From an uncultured Collinsella sp. (lineage in GTDB: Bacteria > Actinomycetota > Coriobacteriia > Coriobacteriales > Coriobacteriaceae), in NCBI GenBank assembly GCA_958437935.1, contig CAUBPS010000009.1, forward strand, positions 1-64,000: a DNA stretch of 64,000 nucleotides. The letters are read 5' to 3'. This document shows, one piece after another, positions 50,552 through 58,903 of this stretch (the first letter of the stretch is position 1; the number at the start of each line of letters is the position of its first letter). The notes beneath the pieces were generated by a model, which was given only the letters and a program-made list of their open reading frames with translations, made no database searches and was not told where the DNA came from. The position numbers and the translations under genes are program-made.

Positions 50552-51888
50552 CGATCATCGGGGCGGGGCCCGGAAACCCCGACTTGCTCTCGCGCGCGGC
50601 GCTCGACGCGATCGACATCGCCGACGTGGTCATCGGCGCTCATCGCGCGCTTGCCGGCATCGACGTGCCGCCCGACGTGGTGAGATGCGAGCTCGTGAAG
50701 ACGGCGGACATCGTCGCCGCGCTCACCGATGCGGCGTCGTGGCAGCGCGCCGTGGTCGTGATGACGGGCGATGTGGGGCTGTTCAGCGGCGCGCGCCGCC
50801 TGGTGGAGGCGCTCTCCGGCGACGCGCAGGTGGACGTGCACGTCATTCCCGGCATAAGCTCAGCGTCGTATCTCGCCGCGCGCCTCGCGCGTCCATGGCA
50901 GGATTGGCGCTTCGTGAGCGCTCACGGCGTGGCGTGCGACATTGTGGCCGAGGCCGAGCGCGCAGGCGAGCTCTTCCTCGCCACGTCGGGCGGGGAAGAC
51001 CCCTCGCGGCTTTCGGGCGAGCTTGTGCAGGGGGGCTTCGGGGACGCGCGCGTGACGGTGGCCGAGCGCCTGTCGTACCCCGACGAGCGCATCACCTGCG
51101 CGACCGCAAGTGAAATCGCAGGTCAGACGTTCGACGACCTGAACGTGATGCTTATCGAGTTCGCAGGCTGCGCCGGGTCGCCTGCGGGCTCTAGCGCAGC
51201 CTCCGAGGCGCCGGCCGGCGCGTCTGCGCCCGCGGCGGCTTCTTCCACGGCGGACTCTGCGGGCGCATCCCGCGCCGCGATCTCCCGCTGGCCGTACGCT
51301 TCCTCGGGCATTCCCGACGAGCTCTTCATCCGCGGCGACGTTCCCATGACCAAGCAGGAGGTGCGCGCCGTCGCGCTCGCGAAGCTGCGCCTTACCGCGA
51401 CCGACACCGTGTGGGACGTCGGTGCCGGCACGGGGAGCGTGTCGATCGAGGCGGCGCTCGTCGCGCGAGCGGGGTCGGTATGGGCGGTCGAGCGCAACGC
51501 GGCCGGCGTGCGGCTCATCCGAGAGAACGCGGATGCATTCGGGTGCGGCAACGTGCATGCTGTCCCCGGTGTCGCCCCCGAAGCGCTCGCGAAACTGCCC
51601 GTCCCCGACGCCGTGTTCGTCGGCGGGAGCGCGGGCGAGCTTCCCTCCATCGTGGAGGCGGCGCTCGAGAAGAACTCGCAGGTTCGCCTGTGCGTGCCAT
51701 GCGTCACCGTTGAGACGCTCACCGAGGCGTGCGCGCTCCTCTCGGGTTCGCGCTTTAAGGGGTTCGAGGCGTGCCAGGTGTCGGCCGCCCGTGCCGAGGC
51801 TGTAGGCTCGCACCATCTTATGAAGGCGCAAAACCCCGTGTTCCTCGTCAGCGCACGTGGTGCAGGTGGGGAAGGCGGCGCCCGGTGA
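50539..51888 (+). CDS. cbiET: Fused precorrin-6Y/7 methyltransferase-decarboxylase CbiET
   Basis: A 449-residue fusion (CobL arrangement). The N-terminal CbiE domain (about 1-205, GAGPGNPDLLSR at 8-19, MTGDVGLF, PGISSASYLA) methylates C5/C15. An alanine/serine-rich linker (about 212-250) joins the C-terminal CbiT domain (about 260-440), whose SAM motif DVGAGTGSVSIEAA begins at 293 and which decarboxylates the C12 acetate side chain. The low-complexity linker is compositionally typical of GC-rich DNA. It overlaps cbiA by four bases (GTGA). Confidence 0.93.
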   Translation: MRKVTIIGAGPGNPDLLSRAALDAIDIADVVIGAHRALAGIDVPPDVVRCELVKTADIVAALTDAASWQRAVVVMTGDVGLFSGARRLVEALSGDAQVDVHVIPGISSASYLAARLARPWQDWRFVSAHGVACDIVAEAERAGELFLATSGGEDPSRLSGELVQGGFGDARVTVAERLSYPDERITCATASEIAGQTFDDLNVMLIEFAGCAGSPAGSSAASEAPAGASAPAAASSTADSAGASRAAISRWPYASSGIPDELFIRGDVPMTKQEVRAVALAKLRLTATDTVWDVGAGTGSVSIEAALVARAGSVWAVERNAAGVRLIRENADAFGCGNVHAVPGVAPEALAKLPVPDAVFVGGSAGELPSIVEAALEKNSQVRLCVPCVTVETLTEACALLSGSRFKGFEACQVSAARAEAVGSHHLMKAQNPVFLVSARGAGGEGGAR

Positions 51889-53267
51889 GCACGTCCATCC
51901 CGCGCTTCATGGTCGCTGCGCCCTCGAGCGGGAGCGGCAAGACGGTCGTAATGTGCGCGCTCCTGCGCGCGCTCGCGCGCCGCGGCCTTGCATGCGCGGC
52001 CTTCAAATGCGGCCCCGACTACATCGACCCGCTCTTTCATCGCCGCGTCGTGGGCGCGCGCTCGGGCAACTTAGACGGCTTCTTCACCGATGCCCCGACG
52101 CTGCGCGCCCTGCTCGCACGCGGCGCCGCGGGCGCGGATGTCGCGGTGCTCGAGGGGGTCATGGGCTTCTACGACGGCATGGCGCCCGGCGTGGCCGACG
52201 CGAGCAGCTACCAGGTTGCGCGCGACACGGAAACGCCGGTCGTTTTAGTGGTGAACGGGCGCGGGGCGTCTTTATCGCTCGCCGCCGTAATCCGCGGCAT
52301 TGCCGAGTTCCTGCCTTGTGCGAACGTGCGCGGCGTCGTGCTGAACAAGACGAGCGCCACTGCCTGCGCCTACGCGGCGCCTGCGATCGAGAAGCACACG
52401 GGCGTCGCGGTTTTGGGGAATATCCCCGCCGACGAGGCGTTCTCGCTCGAAAGCCGGCATTTGGGGCTTGTGACCGCCGACGAGGTCGAGCAGCTTTCTG
52501 CGCGCATCGACAAGATGGCCGAGCTGGTGGAAAAGAGCGTCGACGTCGTCCGCTTGCTCGAAATAGCGGCGACGGCATCCGATATCCGCGAGGAACCTTA
52601 CCGGTTGGAGCCGATCGCGGGAGCGCGGCCCATCGTCGCCGTCGCGCGTGACGAGGCGTTCTCGTTCTACTACGAGGAGAACCTGCGCGCGCTCGAGGAC
52701 CTGGGTTGCGAGCTGGCCTTTTTCAGCCCCCTGTGTGATAGCGAGTTGCCCCGGGGGACAAGCGCCCTCTATCTGGGGGGCGGCTACCCGGAGCTCCATG
52801 CGCGGCAGCTCTTCGAGAACGCGCCGATGCGCGAGGCGGTGCGGCGCGCGGTGGAATCCGGCATGCCGACGGTCGCCGAATGCGGTGGGTTTCTGTACCT
52901 GCAGCGCGAAATCGCCGATAGCGAGGGGCGGCGCTGGCCTGTTGCGGGCGCCCTTGAGGGCGCAAGCGAGAACGGGGGAAGGCTTTCCCATTTCGGGTAC
53001 GTGGAGCTCACTTCCCAACGCGACGGGCTCTATGGGCCGCGCGGCACATGCATCCGCGCGCACGAGTTTCACTACTGGCAGTCCACCTGCCCGGGCGGCG
53101 ACTTCTGGGCGCAGAAGCCCCGGCGCGACAAGGGATGGCCGTGCATGACGACCACCCCGTCCCTGGTGGCGGGCTTCCCGCATGTTTACTATCCTGCGAA
53201 CCCCGACGCTGCGCGTGCGTTCGCGTCTGCCGCAGCGTCCTTCGAAGAGAGGAGACGGCATGGCTGA
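51885..53267 (+). CDS. cbiA: Cobyrinate a,c-diamide synthase
   Basis: A 460-residue glutamine-dependent amidase/ATPase that amidates the a and c side chains of cobyrinate. The N-terminal P-loop-like segment SSGSGKTVV, KCGPDYIDP and EGVMGFYDG mark the ATPase domain. The C-terminal GATase domain has YLGGGYPELHA, nucleophile C333 (AECGGFLYL) and the late EFHYW histidine. It starts with GTG 51885 inside the cbiET stop. It overlaps cobT by eight bases. Confidence 0.94.
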   Translation: MSTSIPRFMVAAPSSGSGKTVVMCALLRALARRGLACAAFKCGPDYIDPLFHRRVVGARSGNLDGFFTDAPTLRALLARGAAGADVAVLEGVMGFYDGMAPGVADASSYQVARDTETPVVLVVNGRGASLSLAAVIRGIAEFLPCANVRGVVLNKTSATACAYAAPAIEKHTGVAVLGNIPADEAFSLESRHLGLVTADEVEQLSARIDKMAELVEKSVDVVRLLEIAATASDIREEPYRLEPIAGARPIVAVARDEAFSFYYEENLRALEDLGCELAFFSPLCDSELPRGTSALYLGGGYPELHARQLFENAPMREAVRRAVESGMPTVAECGGFLYLQREIADSEGRRWPVAGALEGASENGGRLSHFGYVELTSQRDGLYGPRGTCIRAHEFHYWQSTCPGGDFWAQKPRRDKGWPCMTTTPSLVAGFPHVYYPANPDAARAFASAAASFEERRRHG

Positions 53268-54402
53268 AGCAATCGAAACCGCCCTTGCCTGCATCCGCGA
53301 GGAAGTCGGGCGCGCGTTCTCGTCGGCGCCGGGCGCCGTGCTCGAAGCCGCGCTCTCCCGGATCGCGCCCGCAGACGAGTGCGCCCGCGCCGCCGCGTAC
53401 GCCGCGTGGGATTCCATCGCGCACCCCTTGGGGGGATTGGGCGACTTTGAAGACGCCGTCGCGTGTATCGCCGCAGCTCAGGGGAGCGCCGAGGTGGTCG
53501 AGTTCCCCCGTGCGCTCGCGGTATTCTTCTCCGACAACGGGGTCGTTGCCGAAGGCGTGTCACAAAGCGGGCAAGACGTGACGCGAGCCGTCGCGCGCAA
53601 CATGTGCGAGGGGGCCACGAGCGCCTGCCGCATGGCGGCGTTCGCGGGTGCCGAGGTCGTGCCCGTCGACGTGGGTATGGCCCGGGGCATAGAAGATGCG
53701 CGCATGGTGCGCGCGAACGTGCGGCGGGGGAGCGGCAACATCGCGCACGGCCCCGCTATGTCTCGCGATGGGGCCGTGCGCGCGATCGAGGTCGGAATCG
53801 CCGTCGCGTGCGGTCTTGCCCGCGCCGGCGTGCGCCTTCTCGCCGCGGGCGAGATGGGCATCGGCAACACGACCACCTCGGCGGCGGTGGCCGCAGTGCT
53901 CATCCGGGCGGACGCGCGGAGCCTCGTCGGGCACGGCGCGGGGCTCTCGGACGCCTCGCTCGCGCGCAAGCGCGACGTGGTCGAGCGTGCTATCGACGCG
54001 AACTCGCCCGATCCCGCCGACCCGATCGACGTGCTCTCGAAGGTGGGCGGCTTCGACATCGCGGCGATGTGCGGCTTCTACCTGGGGGCCGCTGCCTCGA
54101 AGGCGCCGGCGCTCCTCGACGGGGTCATATCCTGCACGGCGGCCCTGTGCGCGGCGCGCCTGTGCCCCAACGCCTTGGGCTACCTCGTGGGCACCCACGC
54201 ATCAAGCGAACCCGCAAGCCAGGAGCTCCTTCGCGAGCTCGGCATAAAGGCACCCCTCGACGCAGGCATGCACTTGGGCGAGGGCGCGGGCGCCATGGCG
54301 TATCTGCCCCTTCTGGATTCGGCGCTGCGCGTGTACCGGGATGGTAAGACGTTCACGGCGACTGGCATGGCTGCTTACGAACATTTCGAGGCCGGGAAAT
54401 GA
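53260..54402 (+). CDS. cobT: Nicotinate-nucleotide--dimethylbenzimidazole phosphoribosyltransferase
   Basis: A 380-residue CobT that activates the lower-ligand base as its alpha-ribotide. Signatures are VFFSDNGVVAEGVSQSGQDVT (about 89-109), GEMGIGNTTTSAAV and, near the end, the catalytic glutamate E341 in LGEGAGAM. No dedicated lower-ligand synthesis gene (bza or bluB) is in the window. The ATG at 53260 overlaps cbiA; a strong GAGAGGAGA purine run precedes it. Confidence 0.93.
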   Translation: MAEAIETALACIREEVGRAFSSAPGAVLEAALSRIAPADECARAAAYAAWDSIAHPLGGLGDFEDAVACIAAAQGSAEVVEFPRALAVFFSDNGVVAEGVSQSGQDVTRAVARNMCEGATSACRMAAFAGAEVVPVDVGMARGIEDARMVRANVRRGSGNIAHGPAMSRDGAVRAIEVGIAVACGLARAGVRLLAAGEMGIGNTTTSAAVAAVLIRADARSLVGHGAGLSDASLARKRDVVERAIDANSPDPADPIDVLSKVGGFDIAAMCGFYLGAAASKAPALLDGVISCTAALCAARLCPNALGYLVGTHASSEPASQELLRELGIKAPLDAGMHLGEGAGAMAYLPLLDSALRVYRDGKTFTATGMAAYEHFEAGK

Positions 54403-54947
54403 CGGTGACGCTCGTCATCGGCGCCGCCGCGAGCGGCAAGAGCGCCTACGCCGAGTCCCTGTGCCTCGGGCACGACGGCCCTCGCGTGTACCTGGCAACG
54501 ATGGAGCCCTTCGGGGAAGAGGGCGCCCGCCGCATCGCGCGCCATCGGGCGCTGCGCGAGGGCAAGGGGTTTTCCACCCTCGAACGCACGCGTGACGTGG
54601 GCGCCGCAGTGCCCGGGCTTCTGCGCGGCTGCACGCTTCTTTTGGAGGACGTGGGCAACCTGGTTGCGAACGAGCTCTTCGCGGAAGGCGGCTTGTCCCC
54701 GCGTGACCCCGACGCTGCGGCGCGCGAGGTGCTCGGAGGCATTGAACGGCTCGCTCAGGCCGCTGCGCATACGGTGGTGGTCACCGTCGACGTGTTCGCC
54801 GATGGGATGCGCTACGATGAAGGGACCGAGGCATGGAGGCGCGCGCTCGCGCGCGTGAACGCGGGCGTGGCGGCGCTGGCCGACCGCGCAGTCGAAGTGG
54901 TATGCGGGATTCCCGTGTGGATGAAAGGCGAAGGACCTACAAGGTGA
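54399..54947 (+). CDS. cobU: Adenosylcobinamide kinase / guanylyltransferase
   Basis: A 182-residue CobU-family P-loop protein. Walker A is GAAASGKS (8-15), and H49 in RIARHRALREG is the guanylylated histidine position. The C-terminal CGIPVWMKG matches the family ending, but the usual EVGxGIVP segment before it is replaced by VDVFADGMRYDEG. It phosphorylates and guanylylates adenosylcobinamide in nucleotide-loop assembly. A second CobU-like domain is fused to cobC two genes downstream. It overlaps cobT and cobS by four bases each. Confidence 0.87.
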   Translation: MTVTLVIGAAASGKSAYAESLCLGHDGPRVYLATMEPFGEEGARRIARHRALREGKGFSTLERTRDVGAAVPGLLRGCTLLLEDVGNLVANELFAEGGLSPRDPDAAAREVLGGIERLAQAAAHTVVVTVDVFADGMRYDEGTEAWRRALARVNAGVAALADRAVEVVCGIPVWMKGEGPTR

Positions 54948-55711
54948 AGATAGTAGAGGCAATCGGCGCGGCGTTCGGAACGTTCTCGCGCATCCCCGTC
55001 CCGAAATCGGCCTGGACTGATTTCGGGTCAACCCATGCGCTTGCCGCGTTTCCCCTGGTGGGCCTTGCGGAAGGCTTCCTCATGACGGCGTGGGGACACG
55101 TTGCGAACCTGCTCGGCGTGCCCGCGACCATCGTCGCGGCCGTGCTCGTGGCGCTGCCTGTGGCGGTGACGGGAGGCATCCACCTAGACGGGCTCTGCGA
55201 CACCTCCGATGCGCTTGCAAGTTGGGCCCCGCGCGAGCGAAAGCTCGAGATCATGCACGACCCGCGGGCGGGCGCCTTCGGGGTCATCGGTGTTGTTGTG
55301 TACCTTATTCTGCAGTTTTCCCTTTTCACCGCGCTGCCGCTTACGGCGGGGGCGTTCCTCGCGCTTCTGTGCTCGCTCGTGTTCTCCCGCTCGCTTTCGG
55401 GGCTCGCCGTTGAATGCTGGCCTGCCGCGCGGGCGGACGGCATGGCCGCGGGGCTCTCGCCTGCGAAGAAGCGCGCGGCGATCGTCGTGCCGCTTTGCGC
55501 TTTCGCTGCGGCTTCGGCTGCAGGGATGGTCGCGTGCACTCAGGCCGTCGGCGCCCTTATGGCGGTGGCGGGGCTTTTGGCGCTCGCGTGGTACCGCCAT
55601 GTTGCCCTGTTCCGATTCGGCGGGGTGACGGGGGATTTGGCCGGATGGTTTCTGCAATGGGCCGAGCTCGCGATGCTTGCCATGCTGGTGGCGGGGGGCA
55701 TGCTCCTATGA
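54944..55711 (+). CDS. cobS: Adenosylcobinamide-GDP ribazoletransferase (cobalamin synthase)
   Basis: A 255-residue membrane enzyme joining adenosylcobinamide-GDP with alpha-ribazole or its phosphate. Typical marks are TFSRIPVP near the start, TGGIHLDGLCDTSDAL (77-92) with metal-binding aspartates, MHDPRAGAFGVIG and several hydrophobic helices. It starts with GTG 54944 in the cobU stop, and its own stop overlaps the next gene by four bases. Confidence 0.93.
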   Translation: MKIVEAIGAAFGTFSRIPVPKSAWTDFGSTHALAAFPLVGLAEGFLMTAWGHVANLLGVPATIVAAVLVALPVAVTGGIHLDGLCDTSDALASWAPRERKLEIMHDPRAGAFGVIGVVVYLILQFSLFTALPLTAGAFLALLCSLVFSRSLSGLAVECWPAARADGMAAGLSPAKKRAAIVVPLCAFAAASAAGMVACTQAVGALMAVAGLLALAWYRHVALFRFGGVTGDLAGWFLQWAELAMLAMLVAGGMLL

Positions 55712-56709
55712 TGCTCGTGGTAGGTGGCGCGCATTCGGGGAAGAGGACCTTCGTGTGCGAAAAGCTCGGGTTCGCGGCGGACGATTTCGTCGACGCGGCG
55801 CAGCTTGCGGAGGACGGCGTGCCCGCGGCTTTTGCCGGCCGCGTTGCGTACCGTGCTGAGGAACTCGTACGCGCGCTCGACGCTGACCGGGCGCTCGAGC
55901 GACTGATCGGCTTCGACGTAGTGATTCTGCCCTTGGTCGGCTCGGGGATCGTCCCCATGTGTGCGGAAGACGCCCAATGGCGCGAGCGCGCGGGGCGCCT
56001 GGGATGCGCGCTCGCTGCGCGCGCCGACGTCGTCGTGCGCATGACGTGCGGGATACCCCAGGTCATCAAAGGAAACCTTGCCGATGCGCCTCGTGGGACG
56101 CAGGGCGCGGGCGCGCCTTTGGAAGTCGTCTTCGTGCGCCATGGTGCCACGTCTGGCACGGAAGACCATCGCTACAGCGGGGCGGGCACCGACGAGCCCC
56201 TGTCGAGCGCGGGCGAGCGCGCTTTGCGCGACCTCGCGTGCGACCGTGACGTGTTCCGTGTTATCACGAGCGGCATGGCCCGCACCGACCAGACGGCGCG
56301 CATTCTCTTCCCGAATGCGGAGCTTATGGCGTGCCCCGGTCTGCGCGAGATGGATTTTGGTGATTTCGAGGGGCGAAGCGCCGCCGAGCTTAAAGAGGAT
56401 GCGCGCTACCGCGCCTGGGTAGACTCCTGGTGCGAGACGCGCTGCCCGCATGGCGAGGGCAAGAGCGATTTCATCCGCCGCGTCGTCGCGGCGTTTCGGG
56501 AGGCGTGCAAATCGGAGCGCGCCCAGGGGAGTGGTCGCGCCGTCTTCGTCGTTCACGCGGGTACCGTGAAAGCGCTACTCTCCGAGCTAGCTGTCCCGAA
56601 AATGGGATACTTCGACGTGCATACCGAGCCGGGCGGCGCATGGGCCGCCACCTGGGATGGGCGCTGCCTTCGCGACGTTCGCCCCGCTTCGGGGGGCGAT
56701 GCCCGGTGA
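55708..56709 (+). CDS. cobC: CobU-like domain fused to CobC-type histidine phosphatase
   Basis: A 333-residue fusion. Residues 1-125 resemble CobU: a P-loop variant GGAHSGKRT (6-14), GSGIVP (78-83), an RERAGR segment and CGIPQVIKGN. They lack the guanylylated-histidine RHR motif. Residues 138-325 are a phosphoglycerate-mutase-type phosphatase with catalytic H145 (VFVRHGAT), an LREMDFGDFEG motif and late FVVHAGT, fitting alpha-ribazole-5'-phosphate phosphatase (CobC). The ATG at 55708 overlaps the cobS stop, so the long upstream frame is not used. Confidence 0.85.
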   Translation: MMLVVGGAHSGKRTFVCEKLGFAADDFVDAAQLAEDGVPAAFAGRVAYRAEELVRALDADRALERLIGFDVVILPLVGSGIVPMCAEDAQWRERAGRLGCALAARADVVVRMTCGIPQVIKGNLADAPRGTQGAGAPLEVVFVRHGATSGTEDHRYSGAGTDEPLSSAGERALRDLACDRDVFRVITSGMARTDQTARILFPNAELMACPGLREMDFGDFEGRSAAELKEDARYRAWVDSWCETRCPHGEGKSDFIRRVVAAFREACKSERAQGSGRAVFVVHAGTVKALLSELAVPKMGYFDVHTEPGGAWAATWDGRCLRDVRPASGGDAR

Positions 56710-57683
56710 TGACGATTCTTGCCGTCGCCGCCGGGTTCGCGGCCGACCTTGCCTTTGGCGACCCGCGCTGGCTTCCCCATCCCGTTGTCGCCATGGGGCG
56801 CGCGATCACGTGGGCCGAAGGCCGCCTGCGGGACGCATTCCCGCAAACGTCCGCGGGCACGCGCGCCGCAGGGCTTGTGCTCGCCGTGGCGCTTCCGCTT
56901 GCGTGTGGACTTTTGACCTGGGGAATCCTGCATCTTTGCGGCATGGTTCACCCCGTCTTGCGCTTTGTGGCCGAGGCATGGGCGAGCTATCAGATTCTCG
57001 CGGCATGCGAGCTGCGCCGCCAGAGCCTGGCCGTGGCCCGCGCGTTCTCGAAGGGCGGCCTTGTCGCGGCGCGCGAAGCCGTCGGGCTCATCGTGGGACG
57101 CGACACGTCTGTTCTCGACGAGCAGGGCGTTGCGCGCGCCGCCGTGGAAACGGTGGCGGAGAACGCGAGCGACGGCGTCATCGCGCCGCTTTTCTACCTT
57201 TTTATCGGGGGTGCGCCCTTGGGCATGGCGTATAAGGCGGTGAACACGCTCGACAGCATGGTGGGCTACAAAAACGAGCGCTACATCGACTTCGGCTGCG
57301 CCTCGGCGCGCCTCGACGATGCGGTGAATTGGATTCCCTCGCGCTTGTCGGCCCTGCTCATGATTGCCGTGTGCCCGATCGTCGGGCTCGACGCGCGCGG
57401 GGCGGCGCGCATCTGGCGCCGCGATAGGCGTCGCCATGCGAGCCCGAACGCGGCGCAGACCGAGTCAGCGTGCGCGGGCGCGCTCGGGCTGCGCCTGGCA
57501 GGACCCGCGGTGTATTTCGGTAAGCTCGTTGAGAAACCGACGATAGGCGACGCGTCCCGCGAAATCGAGTGGGGCGACATCGCCCGGGCGACAAGGCTCA
57601 TGCTCGCCGCGTCCGTATGCGCGCTCGTCGTCTTCGGCGCCGCGCGCGCGGCGGTCGTGCTCGCCGTGGGGGCGATGGCATGA
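56709..57683 (+). CDS. cbiB: Adenosylcobinamide-phosphate synthase
   Basis: A 324-residue membrane protein (CbiB; called CobD in aerobic organisms) that attaches aminopropanol phosphate to adenosylcobyric acid. Signatures are ADLAFGDPRWLPHPVVAMG (about 12-30), TVAENASDGVIAPLFY, GMAYKAVNTLDSMVGY and DDAVNWIPSRLSAL. There are about four hydrophobic segments. It starts at ATG 56709 (or GTG 56706) overlapping the cobC stop, and overlaps cobD by four bases. Confidence 0.93.
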   Translation: MTILAVAAGFAADLAFGDPRWLPHPVVAMGRAITWAEGRLRDAFPQTSAGTRAAGLVLAVALPLACGLLTWGILHLCGMVHPVLRFVAEAWASYQILAACELRRQSLAVARAFSKGGLVAAREAVGLIVGRDTSVLDEQGVARAAVETVAENASDGVIAPLFYLFIGGAPLGMAYKAVNTLDSMVGYKNERYIDFGCASARLDDAVNWIPSRLSALLMIAVCPIVGLDARGAARIWRRDRRRHASPNAAQTESACAGALGLRLAGPAVYFGKLVEKPTIGDASREIEWGDIARATRLMLAASVCALVVFGAARAAVVLAVGAMA

Positions 57684-58903
57684 GGGAAGACCATGCCGCG
57701 CCCCGGGCTGCCGGGGGAATCCTGCGCGCCCGTGCGCATGGGGGTAGCACGCAATCGCTCGGCATCGCTTGCGAAGGGGGCGCCTCCGACCTCATTGACT
57801 TCTCGGTGAACGTGAATCCGGCAGGCCCCTCGCCGCGCGCCGTCGCCGCAGCTTGCAAGGCGCTTTCTCGAATCGACGCCTACCCCGATAGGGAAAGCCT
57901 CGCCCTCGTTCGCGCCCTAGCGCGCGCCCAGGGCATTCCCGAAGATACTATCGTCTGCGGCGCGGGCGCGTCCGACATCATCTGGCGGCTCGCCGCGGCG
58001 GTGCGCCCGAAACGCATCGTCGTGTGCGCGCCGACGTTTTCTGAATATGCGGAGGCGGCATCGTACTACGGCGCATGCGTGCAGGAGTTCCCGCTCTCCG
58101 AAGCGGACGACTTCGACGTGCCCGCCTCCTTCGCCCGCGCGATCGAGGGGCCGGGAGACGTGGCGTACCTCTGCAATCCGAACAACCCGACGGGGCGCCT
58201 CGTCGACCCCAGCGTGATCGATGCCGCGGCTTGCCGCTGCGAGCAGGTGGGCGCGCTGCTCGTCGTGGACGAGTGCTTCCTCGGATTTGCGCCCGACGCC
58301 CTCGAAAGGAGCGTGGCCGCACGCGCCGCGTGTTCGCGCCATGTGGCCGTGCTCTCCGCGTTCACCAAGCTCTACGGAATGGCGGGCTTGCGGTTGGGAT
58401 ATCTGATCAGCGGAAACGCCCAACTCATCGAGGGGATTCGCCGGGCGGGGCAGGCGTGGCCCGTCTCCTCGGTCGCCGAGGCCGCGGGCATCGCCGCCCT
58501 GGAAGACGTTGAATACGTCGCGCGTGCGCGAGACGTATTGGCGGGCGAGCGAGCGTGGCTTTCCCACGAGCTCTCCTCGCTCGGGCTTTCCGTCGTGCCG
58601 TCGGATGCGAACTTCCTTTTAGTCCGCACGCCGGCGAAAGACATCCCCGAGCGCCTGTATAAACAGGGGGTTTTGGTCCGCACGTGCGACTCGTTTTCGG
58701 TACTGTCCCGTTTCTGGTGCCGCGTCGCGGTGCGCACGCGCAAGGATAATACCCGGCTTGCGATGGCGTTCGGCCGCGCGCTTCGGGCGGAAGGCGAATC
58801 GGGCGAAGGCGAACCCGACGAACGGGGCGGCGCTTCTTGCAGCGGCGCTATGGCGGGCGCGCATGGCCGAGGCTCGGCGAAGGAGGTCGATACCCGTGGG
58901 TAG
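57680..58903 (+). CDS. cobD: L-threonine-O-3-phosphate decarboxylase-like aminotransferase
   Basis: A 407-residue class I/II PLP enzyme that provides (R)-1-aminopropan-2-ol phosphate for CbiB. It starts with HGGSTQSLG and IDFSVNVNPAGP, has the PLP-binding CNPNNPTGRL and VVDECFLGFA motifs, and the Schiff-base lysine K230 in AFTKLYGMAGLRLG. HisC-like aminotransferases share these motifs, but the operon context favours CobD. A G/E/S-rich tail (about 370-407) overlaps the start of cbiP by eight bases. Confidence 0.9.
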   Translation: MREDHAAPRAAGGILRARAHGGSTQSLGIACEGGASDLIDFSVNVNPAGPSPRAVAAACKALSRIDAYPDRESLALVRALARAQGIPEDTIVCGAGASDIIWRLAAAVRPKRIVVCAPTFSEYAEAASYYGACVQEFPLSEADDFDVPASFARAIEGPGDVAYLCNPNNPTGRLVDPSVIDAAACRCEQVGALLVVDECFLGFAPDALERSVAARAACSRHVAVLSAFTKLYGMAGLRLGYLISGNAQLIEGIRRAGQAWPVSSVAEAAGIAALEDVEYVARARDVLAGERAWLSHELSSLGLSVVPSDANFLLVRTPAKDIPERLYKQGVLVRTCDSFSVLSRFWCRVAVRTRKDNTRLAMAFGRALRAEGESGEGEPDERGGASCSGAMAGAHGRGSAKEVDTRG

